NCBI GenBank assembly: GCA_003158895.1
Contig: PMLO01000070.1
Location: 1 to 5,927, forward strand
Source of the DNA: Propionibacteriaceae bacterium
Lineage (GTDB): Bacteria; Actinomycetota; Actinomycetes; Propionibacteriales; Propionibacteriaceae
Length of the DNA stretch: 5,927 nucleotides
Direction: 5' to 3'
Shown: positions 1 to 4,120 of the stretch, in pieces
How positions within the stretch are numbered: the stretch's first letter is position 1
Layout: each line of letters opens with the position of its first letter
Position numbers and translations under genes: made by a program
The notes under the pieces: model-generated
The model's input: the letters and a program-made list of their open reading frames with translations, nothing else
The model's database searches: none
Told to the model about the DNA's origin: nothing

Positions 1-306
1 TCAGGCCTGAGCGAACAGGTCGATACGGTCGCCGTCGGCAACGGTCACGATGGCGCGCTTGGTGTTGGGCCGACGGCCCACCCCGTAACGCGTCCGGCGC
101 TTCTTGCCCGCACGGTTGATCGTGTTGACGCCCGTGACAGAGACCTTGAACACCTTCTCGACCGCGATCTTGATCTCGGTCTTGTTCGCCGACGGATCGA
201 CGAGGAACGTGTACTTGTTCTGGTCGAGCAGGGCGTAGCTCTTCTCGCTGACGACCGGCGCGAGCAGTACGTCGTGGTAGTCGCGGATCTTGAGTGCGTC
301 GCTCAC
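1..306 (-). CDS. rplW: 50S ribosomal protein L23
   Basis: Encodes a complete 101-residue L23, the usual length for the family. L23 binds 23S rRNA near the peptide exit tunnel and, from family knowledge, forms the docking site for trigger factor and the signal recognition particle. The N-terminal part shows the typical LLAPVVSEKSY block, followed by KYTFLVDPSANKTEIK and the basic loop RAGKKRRTRYGVGRR, which matches the rRNA-binding extension of L23. The start is GTG at 304-306, overlapping the rplD stop as GTGA. A strong Shine-Dalgarno GAGGAGG (minus strand, 320-314) lies 7 bases upstream, inside the last codons of rplD, so translational coupling is likely. The stop codon occupies bases 1-3, so the gene is whole. 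It is fourth in the S10 operon order rpsJ-rplC-rplD-rplW; rplB is expected just beyond the window. Confidence 0.98.
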   Translation of the reverse strand: MSDALKIRDYHDVLLAPVVSEKSYALLDQNKYTFLVDPSANKTEIKIAVEKVFKVSVTGVNTINRAGKKRRTRYGVGRRPNTKRAIVTVADGDRIDLFAQA

Positions 307-1205
307 TTGTCTGCCTCCTCGTCCGTGGCCTTGGCGGCCTTCTTGGCCTTCGGCTCAGCCTTGGCCTTGGGCTCGGCCTTCTCAGCCTTCGCCTTGGGCT
401 CGGCCTCCTCGACCTTCGCCTCGACGACCTTCTCGGCCTTCGCCGGCTTCTCAGCCTTCTCGACCTTGGCAGCCTTCGCGGGCTTCTCAGCCTTGGCCGG
501 CTTCTCGTCGACCGCATCAACCTCGGCGACAGCGTCGGCCTCGGTGGAGGTGGCGATAGCCTTGGCGGACTTGCCGCTCTTCGAACCGGCGATGAAGGCC
601 TCCAGAGCCTTGCTCGTGAAGACCACCGACTCGTTGACGATCACGTCGTACACGTTGAGCTGGTCGACGGCGATCGCGTGGACGCCGGCGAGGTTGCGCA
701 GGCTGAGCCAGGCGACATCCTCATCGCGGTGCAGCACGACGATCGCGGAGCGGTAGTCACCGATGGCCGCCAGCGCCGCGAGGGCCGACTTGGTCGACGG
801 GAGCTCCCCGGGAACCAGCGTTTCGAGGACGTAGAGCTTGCCGTCGCGCACCCGGTCGGAGAGCACTCCGCGCAGGGCGGCGGCGATCATCTTCTTGGGT
901 GTGCGCTGCGCGTACGAACGCGGGTGCGGTCCATGGACGACACCGCCACCGGCCCACTGCGGGGCGCGGCGTGAACCCTGACGGGCGCGGCCGGTGCCCT
1001 TCTGGCGCCACGGCTTGATGCCACCGCCGCGGACATCGCCGCGGGTCTTGGTGGAGTGCGTCCCCTGGCGGGCCGCAGCCTGCTGGGCGACGACCACCTG
1101 GTGGATCAGCGGCACGTTCGTCTGTACGTCGAACAGGTGAGCGGGGAGCTCAGCCGAGGTCTTCTTGTCGGCGCCGATGACGTCGACCAACACATGCTCG
1201 CTCAT
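303..1205 (-). CDS. rplD: 50S ribosomal protein L4 with long charged C-terminal tail
   Basis: Encodes a 300-residue L4, against roughly 200-225 residues usual in bacteria. L4 is a primary 23S rRNA binder whose extended loop lines the exit tunnel; in Escherichia coli it also represses its own S10 operon. The core spans about residues 1-212. It contains VPLIHQVVVAQQAAARQGTH, KTRGDVRGGG, KPWRQKGTGRARQGS (the tunnel loop, about 64-78), GGGVVHGPHPRSY, and a C-terminal fold ending LEAFIAGSKSGKS. After that comes a tail of about 88 residues, low in complexity and rich in Lys, Ala, Glu and Pro, with EKPAKA and EPKAKAE repeats. The ATG start at 1203-1205 overlaps the rplC stop (ATGA), and a GAAGGGTGG Shine-Dalgarno lies upstream. 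No frameshift is visible at the core-tail junction. Core identification is certain; the function of the tail is unknown. Confidence 0.98.
   Translation of the reverse strand: MSEHVLVDVIGADKKTSAELPAHLFDVQTNVPLIHQVVVAQQAAARQGTHSTKTRGDVRGGGIKPWRQKGTGRARQGSRRAPQWAGGGVVHGPHPRSYAQRTPKKMIAAALRGVLSDRVRDGKLYVLETLVPGELPSTKSALAALAAIGDYRSAIVVLHRDEDVAWLSLRNLAGVHAIAVDQLNVYDVIVNESVVFTSKALEAFIAGSKSGKSAKAIATSTEADAVAEVDAVDEKPAKAEKPAKAAKVEKAEKPAKAEKVVEAKVEEAEPKAKAEKAEPKAKAEPKAKKAAKATDEEADK
339..506 (-). repeat. Repetitive Lys/Ala/Glu/Pro coding tract in rplD
   Basis: This stretch encodes about residues 234-289 of L4. The peptide EKPAKA occurs at residues 234-239, 240-245 and 252-257. EPKAKAE occurs at 269-275 and 278-284, followed by EPKAKK at 284-289. 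At DNA level an exact 16-base repeat, gccttgggctcggcct, lies at 364-379 and again at 391-406, a period of 27 bases (9 codons). This suggests growth by in-frame duplication or slippage. The tract is close to charge balanced, with many Lys and Glu, and is probably disordered or an extended helix. Similar Ala/Lys tails occur in actinobacterial ribosomal and histone-like proteins, but I do not recognise this exact one. Confidence 0.9.
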
Positions 1206-1861
1206 GCGATGCCACCCTTCTTAGCAGCGGAGCGGATGACGACGAGCGAGCCCTTGGGGCCGGGAACGGCACCCTTCACGAGGATCAGCCCGCGCTCGGC
1301 GTCGATTGCGTGCACGGTCAGGTTCTGGATCGTCTTCTTCTCCACACCCATGCGGCCGGCCATCTTGACGCCGGGGAAGACGCGGGACGGCGTCGACGAC
1401 TGGCCGATCGAACCGGGCCCGCGGTGCTTGCGGTGCACACCGTGCGACGCGCCGAGGCCGTGGAAGCCGTGACGCTTCATGACACCGGCGGTGCCCTTGC
1501 CCTTGGTCACGCCCGTGACGTCGACGATATCGGCGACGGCGAAGACCTCAGTGCTGAGCTCCTGGCCGAGCGTGTACTCGCTGGCGTTGCTGGTACGGAG
1601 CTCGAGCAGGTGGCGCCGAGGCGTCACACCTGCCTTCTCGAAGTGACCGGAGTCCGGCTTGTTGACCGAGGTGGCCTTCACAGCACCGAAGCCGAGCTGT
1701 ACGGCCGAGTAGCCGTCCTTCTCAGGCGTACGGACCTGCGTGACCACGCAGGGACCCGCTTGGATCACGGTCACGGGGACGATGCGGTTGTTCTCGTCCC
1801 AGACCTGGGTCATGCCGAGCTTGGTGCCCAGCAACCCCTTCACATTGCGTTCGTACGTCAT
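1202..1861 (-). CDS. rplC: 50S ribosomal protein L3
   Basis: Encodes a 219-residue L3, an early-assembling 23S rRNA protein whose central loop reaches toward the peptidyl transferase centre. Diagnostic segments are KGLLGTKLGMTQVWDE at the N-terminus, the GVTKGKGTAGVMKRHGFHG block, GSIGQSSTPSRVFPGVKMAGRMG (the loop near the active site) and NLTVHAIDAERGLILVKGAVPG near the C-terminus. I chose the ATG at 1859-1861. It gives MTYERNVKG, which agrees with relatives I recall, and a GAGG lies 9 bases upstream. A GTG at 1874-1876 would add five residues (MRQLT) and give a 4-base overlap with rpsJ, like the other junctions in this operon, so it cannot be excluded. The stop overlaps the rplD start by 4 bases. 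Confidence 0.97.
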   Translation of the reverse strand: MTYERNVKGLLGTKLGMTQVWDENNRIVPVTVIQAGPCVVTQVRTPEKDGYSAVQLGFGAVKATSVNKPDSGHFEKAGVTPRRHLLELRTSNASEYTLGQELSTEVFAVADIVDVTGVTKGKGTAGVMKRHGFHGLGASHGVHRKHRGPGSIGQSSTPSRVFPGVKMAGRMGVEKKTIQNLTVHAIDAERGLILVKGAVPGPKGSLVVIRSAAKKGGIA

Positions 1862-1870
1862 CGTCAGTTG

Positions 1871-1874
1871 CCTC
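1871..1874 (-). promoter_or_regulatory. Ribosome binding site deciding the rplC start
   Basis: The minus strand reads GAGG here, 9 bases before the ATG at 1861-1859. The upstream GTG at 1876-1874 has only a weak GAGAT about 9 bases ahead. This favours the shorter L3, although the longer start fits the overlap style of neighbouring junctions. Confidence 0.55.
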
Positions 1875-2184
1875 ACGGGAGCTTGATCTCGATGTCGACA
1901 CCCGCCGGAAGATCGAGCCGCATGAGCGAGTCGACGGTCTTCGGCGTGGGGTCGAGGATGTCGATCAGCCGCTTGTGCGTGCGCATCTCGAAGTGCTCGC
2001 GGCTGTCCTTGTACTTGTGGGGCGACCGGATCACGCAGTACACGTTCTTCTCGGTCGGCAGCGGCACGGGGCCGGCCACCTTGGCGCCCGTCCGGGTCAC
2101 CGTGTCCACGATCTTGCGCGCCGAGGAGTCGATGACCTCATGGTCATACGCCCTGAGCCTGATGCGGATCTTCTGTCCCGCCAC
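1873..2184 (-). CDS. rpsJ: 30S ribosomal protein S10
   Basis: Encodes a 103-residue S10, the normal length. S10 sits in the head of the small subunit and, from family knowledge, also serves as the transcription antitermination factor NusE. The sequence is near canonical throughout: MAGQKIRIRLRAYDHEVID, the KVAGPVPLPTEKNVYCVIRSPH segment with the long loop, HFEMRTHKRLIDI, and DLPAGVDIEIKLP at the end. The start is GTG at 2182-2184, with Shine-Dalgarno GAGAGGG (2198-2192) 7 bases upstream. It is the first gene of the operon, and the 386-base gap upstream should carry the operon promoter and leader. Its upstream neighbour on the same strand is gltX rather than tuf, which precedes rpsJ directly in some actinobacteria. 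Confidence 0.98.
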   Translation of the reverse strand: MAGQKIRIRLRAYDHEVIDSSARKIVDTVTRTGAKVAGPVPLPTEKNVYCVIRSPHKYKDSREHFEMRTHKRLIDILDPTPKTVDSLMRLDLPAGVDIEIKLP

Positions 2185-2205
2185 GGTTCATCCCTCTCGT
2201 CCTGC

Positions 2206-2222
2206 TCCGGCTCGGAGCCGGA
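2206..2222 (-). promoter_or_regulatory. Leader hairpin just upstream of the rpsJ ribosome binding site
   Basis: A perfect 7-base-pair stem with a 3-base loop: TCCGGCT, CCG, AGCCGGA on the minus strand. It ends only 7 bases before the rpsJ Shine-Dalgarno at 2198-2192, so it could influence ribosome loading. The stem is seen directly; a regulatory role is inference. Confidence 0.4.
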
Positions 2223-2229
2223 TGGTCCC

Positions 2230-2251
2230 GGGAGACTCACGGTGAGCTCCC
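2230..2251 (-). promoter_or_regulatory. Leader hairpin GGGAG-CTCA / TGAG-CTCCC
   Basis: On the minus strand, GGGAGCTCA pairs with TGAGTCTCCC through a 3-base CCG loop and one bulged T. That makes nine base pairs, a strong local stem in the presumed rpsJ leader. There is no T-run after it, so it does not look like a simple intrinsic terminator. Confidence 0.4.
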
Positions 2252-2259
2252 TTGTCGCA

Positions 2260-2276
2260 CCGACCCACGCGGTCGG
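2260..2276 (-). promoter_or_regulatory. Leader hairpin CCGACC / GGTCGG
   Basis: A perfect 6-base-pair stem with a 5-base loop (GCGTG on the minus strand). It can be extended by CA/TG across one bulged C. It lies between the second copy of the 17-base repeat and the hairpin at 2230-2251. Confidence 0.38.
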
Positions 2277-2282
2277 GTGTGT

Positions 2283-2299
2283 CGTGCTTTCAGACCGCA
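2283..2299 (-). repeat. 17-base leader repeat, rpsJ-proximal copy
   Basis: The minus strand reads TGCGGTCTGAAAGCACG. It matches the distal copy at 2382-2398 in 15 of 17 bases; the starts are 99 bases apart. The copy contains a short dyad (GTGC, nine bases, GCAC, over 2284-2300), so it could be a protein-binding site or a small RNA stem. Confidence 0.6.
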
Positions 2300-2371
2300 C
2301 TCGTCCCCTGCTTGATCGCAGTGACCGATGTCCGGCGAAGACCGGCACCCTTGTGGAGAGTCTCCTGGTAC

Positions 2372-2407
2372 GGTGCGTCGACGTGCATTTAGACCGCATG
2401 ACGCACC
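2372..2407 (-). promoter_or_regulatory. Inverted repeat GGTGCGTC / GACGCACC around the distal 17-base repeat
   Basis: Perfect 8-base arms at 2372-2379 and 2400-2407 enclose 20 bases that contain the distal copy of the 17-base repeat. In the minus-strand transcript this would be a stable stem presenting the repeat in its loop. The GCACC of the 3' arm could instead pair with a later GGTGC (in GGGTGCCGG, about 2343-2350). That pairing is shorter. Confidence 0.42.
2382..2398 (-). repeat. 17-base leader repeat, distal copy
   Basis: The minus strand reads TGCGGTCTAAATGCACG, matching the copy at 2283-2299 in 15 of 17 bases. It keeps the TGC-nine bases-GCA dyad and sits in the loop of the 2372-2407 inverted repeat. 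Confidence 0.6.
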
Positions 2408-2419
2408 CCGGCGACCCGT

Positions 2420-2432
2420 CGGGGCAACCCCG
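2420..2432 (-). promoter_or_regulatory. Hairpin CGGGG / CCCCG at the presumed rpsJ leader start
   Basis: A perfect 5-base-pair stem with a 3-base loop, right after the candidate -10 box. The CCCCG strand (2424-2420) could alternatively pair with CGGGG at 2410-2406. The two hairpins are therefore mutually exclusive, an arrangement seen in attenuators but also common by chance at this GC content. Confidence 0.3.
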
Positions 2433-2434
2433 CA

Positions 2435-2463
2435 ATCCTGACACGACTGGCCATCGCTGGCAA
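2435..2463 (-). promoter_or_regulatory. Candidate rpsJ (S10 operon) promoter
   Basis: The minus strand has TTGCCA (2463-2458; 5 of 6 to the TTGACA -35 consensus), a 17-base spacer, then CAGGAT (2440-2435). CAGGAT keeps the A at position 2 and the final T of a -10 box but has C in place of the first T. Transcription would start near 2428. The bases after the -10 are GC rich (TGCGGGG), as is often seen at stringently controlled ribosomal promoters. No better -35/-10 pair was found in the gap. Confidence 0.35.
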
Positions 2464-2481
2464 ATCCACTGAGCGTGCCGC

Positions 2482-2510
2482 ACCAAGGCCCCGGTCCTGG
2501 TTCCGCCAGG
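2482..2510 (-). terminator. Weak overlapping dyads, possible gltX terminator
   Basis: About 60 bases after the gltX stop the minus strand has CCTGG-CGGAA-CCAGG (2510-2496). It overlaps a second possible stem, ACCAGG with CCTTGGT (2501-2482, one G-T pair). There is no T-run, so if transcription ends here it is by a GC-rich actinobacterial-type hairpin or by Rho. Confidence 0.22.
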
Positions 2511-2570
2511 CGCAGCTCACCGTCCTCGGGTCCACTCCCCCGCTGAGGCGATCCTCCTGAGGCCCAGGTC

Positions 2571-4037
2571 TCAGAGCGAGGCGCGCAACGACCGCAGACG
2601 CGTCAGTACAGACTCCTTGCCGAGCAGCGCCATCGACTCGAACAAGGGTGGCGAGACCTTGCGGCCGGTGACGGCCACACGGAGCGCGGCGAACGCGACC
2701 CGTGGCTTGAGGCCAAGGCCCTCGACGAGCGCCGAGCGCAGCGCCTCGTCGACCGCCTCGTGTGTGAACTCCGGCAATGGCTCCAGCGTCGCGATGGTGG
2801 CGTCCAGCACCTGTGGAGCCGCGTCGGTGAGCTGCGCGCGGGCGTCGTCCTCGATCACCAGCTCGGCGTCCGGCGTAAGCGCGAATGTGAGCTGGTCGAG
2901 CGCGTCGGAGAGCAGGACCAGTCTCGGCTGGAGCATGGCCGCCGACCCGTACACGATGGCGGCCTCCGCGTCAGTGAGCGGGCGTTGGTGCTCCCGCACG
3001 AACGCCACGAGCCGCTCCCCCAGCTCCGTCACGGACAGGCTGCGGATGTAGGTGCCGTTGAGCCAGTTGAGCTTGTCGAGGTCGAAGATCGGCCCCACCG
3101 TGTTGATCTTCATCCACTCGAAGCCGTCGATGAAGTCCTCGAACGTCGAGACCTCCGACGCGTCGTCCGCCGGCGGGTACGCGAGCAGCTGGAGGAAGTT
3201 GCGCAAGGCCTCGGGCAGGTAGCCCTGCTCGACGAACCACAGCAGGCGCGCCGCGGGGTTCTTGCGCTTGGAGATCTTGGACCGGTCCGTGTTGCGCAGC
3301 AGCGGCATGTGCGCGAACGCCGGCGCGTCCCAGCCGAGCCAGTCGTACAGCAGCAGGTGCTTCGGTGTCGACGAGATCCACTCCTCGCCGCGCACGACGT
3401 GGGTGATGCCCATGAGGTGGTCGTCGACGACAACAGCCATGTGGTACGTCGGGAAGCCGTCGGTCTTCAGCAGCACCTGGTCATCGGGCCTCGGCGCCGC
3501 GACCGTACCCCTGATGAGGTCGTCGAACACGAGCGATACGTCGTCGGGCACGAGCATCCGTACCACCGGCGTCTCCTGGAAGCCCGGCAGCTGCGCACGC
3601 TCCTCGCGGGTCTTGCCGAGGCAGAGCCGGTCGTAGCCGGTCACCGATGCTTTCGACCGCTCCTGCTCCTTGCGCAGCTCGGCCAGGCGCTCCGGCGTGC
3701 ACCAGCAGTAGTACGCGTGGCCATCCGCGACGAGCTGGTCCACGTACGGCCGGTAGGTCTCGAGCCGCTCGCTCTGCCGGTACGGGGCGTACGGGCCGCC
3801 GACATCCGGACCCTCGTCCCACGGCAGCCCGAGCCATCGCAGCGTCTGCGTGATCTGCCGCTCGGAGTCCGCCTGGTACCGGGCGCGGTCGGTGTCCTCG
3901 ATGCGCAGTACGAACGCGCCGCCGGTCTTGCGGGCGTACGCGAGGTTGAACAGCGACATGTACGCGGTGCCGACGTGGGGGTCGCCGGTCGGGGACGGGG
4001 CGACGCGTAGGCGTGCCGGGGGGATCGTGTCGTTCAT
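2571..4037 (-). CDS. gltX: Glutamyl-tRNA synthetase, probably discriminating (Thermus-like)
   Basis: A 488-residue class Ib synthetase that charges tRNA(Glu) with glutamate in the cytoplasm. The Rossmann catalytic half has RVAPSPTGDPHVGTAY (HIGH box as HVGT, 21-24), VLRIEDTDRARY, WDEGPDVGGPYAPYRQSER, and the KMSKS loop as KISKRK (254-259). The helical anticodon-binding half follows from about 330. Cysteines 111, 113 and 139 resemble the zinc-knuckle spacing of some GluRS, without an obvious fourth ligand. Compared with Thermus thermophilus GluRS as I recall it, R372 (in LQPRL) aligns with R358, which recognises C36 and excludes tRNA(Gln); R453 aligns with R435. This predicts a discriminating enzyme. 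I chose ATG at 4035-4037 by homology; a GTG at 4080-4082 would add 15 non-conserved residues. No Shine-Dalgarno precedes it. The common actinobacterial GluRS type (PSPTGNPHVG..RTALFNW) looks different, so this may be acquired or a second copy. Confidence 0.97.
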   Translation of the reverse strand: MNDTIPPARLRVAPSPTGDPHVGTAYMSLFNLAYARKTGGAFVLRIEDTDRARYQADSERQITQTLRWLGLPWDEGPDVGGPYAPYRQSERLETYRPYVDQLVADGHAYYCWCTPERLAELRKEQERSKASVTGYDRLCLGKTREERAQLPGFQETPVVRMLVPDDVSLVFDDLIRGTVAAPRPDDQVLLKTDGFPTYHMAVVVDDHLMGITHVVRGEEWISSTPKHLLLYDWLGWDAPAFAHMPLLRNTDRSKISKRKNPAARLLWFVEQGYLPEALRNFLQLLAYPPADDASEVSTFEDFIDGFEWMKINTVGPIFDLDKLNWLNGTYIRSLSVTELGERLVAFVREHQRPLTDAEAAIVYGSAAMLQPRLVLLSDALDQLTFALTPDAELVIEDDARAQLTDAAPQVLDATIATLEPLPEFTHEAVDEALRSALVEGLGLKPRVAFAALRVAVTGRKVSPPLFESMALLGKESVLTRLRSLRASL

Positions 4038-4047
4038 AGCGCCAGCG

Positions 4048-4053
4048 AGCCTA
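4048..4053 (-). promoter_or_regulatory. Candidate -10 box of gltX
   Basis: The minus strand reads TAGGCT, fitting TANNNT, 10 bases before the gltX ATG. With initiation 6-8 bases downstream, the leader would be only 2-4 bases. This agrees with the lack of a Shine-Dalgarno site. No clear -35 hexamer is seen at the right distance. Confidence 0.45.
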
Positions 4054-4065
4054 GCCCAGCGCCTC

Positions 4066-4080
4066 GCCCGGACGCCGGGC
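4066..4080. promoter_or_regulatory. Palindrome in the gltX-glnS divergent promoter region
   Basis: GCCCGG-ACG-CCGGGC is a perfect 6-base inverted repeat with a 3-base spacer. It lies near the middle of the 83-base gap and over the -35 position expected for gltX. It could be a shared operator for both promoters, but a GC-only palindrome of this size can arise by chance in such DNA. Confidence 0.3.
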
Positions 4081-4108
4081 ACGGATCAAGGCGGGCAGCG
4101 GGCTGCGC

Positions 4109-4114
4109 TAGTTT
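4109..4114 (+). promoter_or_regulatory. Candidate -10 box of a leaderless glnS transcript
   Basis: TAGTTT fits TANNNT, and exactly 6 bases separate it from the A of the glnS ATG at 4121. This is the spacing expected when transcription starts at the start codon itself. The bases before the ATG (TTTTCCCCT) contain no Shine-Dalgarno, supporting a leaderless mRNA, which is common in actinobacteria. The -35 region is not recognisable. Confidence 0.6.
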
Positions 4115-4120
4115 TCCCCT

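Larger units (their letters stand above)
2185..2570 (-). other. Gene-free region: gltX end, S10 operon promoter and leader
   Basis: This 386-base gap lies between gltX and rpsJ, both on the minus strand. I see no tRNA and no convincing protein gene. It holds a candidate rpsJ promoter (2435-2463), weak dyads after gltX (2482-2510), a 17-base imperfect direct repeat (2283-2299 and 2382-2398) and a series of GC-rich hairpins down to the rpsJ ribosome binding site. If the promoter call is right, the rpsJ leader is about 240 bases, long enough for leader-based control. TA dinucleotides are very rare on the minus strand here, with only two seen, so standard TANNNT -10 boxes are absent. Confidence 0.6.

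Noticed and set aside
274..974. Plus-strand open frames opposite rplD, including Ala/Ser- and Leu/Gly-rich ones of 160 and 226 codons.
   Set aside because: They are antisense shadows of the rplD repeats and core; their low complexity mirrors the Lys/Ala/Glu codons on the real strand.
2097..2486. Minus-strand open frame of 129 codons covering the rpsJ leader and overlapping rpsJ, with an internal ATG at 2400 and the two 17-base repeats in the same frame (33 codons apart).
   Set aside because: The predicted protein is Arg/Ser-rich without a recognisable family and overlaps rpsJ out of frame. Long open frames are common by chance at this GC content. The in-frame spacing of the repeats is a mild curiosity only.
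2185..2570. Possible tRNA or T-box element in the gap next to tRNA synthetase genes.
   Set aside because: I found no cloverleaf-like set of arms, no GTTCNANNC T-arm motif in a proper context and no T-box consensus. The stems seen are simple hairpins.
2760..4010. Plus-strand open frame of 416 codons antisense to gltX.
   Set aside because: The minus strand encodes a full GluRS with catalytic and anticodon motifs; the plus frame is Arg/Val/Glu-rich without family features.
4038..4082. Upstream GTG start for gltX adding 15 residues (MPGVRARRWARLAGA).
   Set aside because: The extension is not conserved in GluRS, has no Shine-Dalgarno and would cover the TAGGCT box and palindrome.
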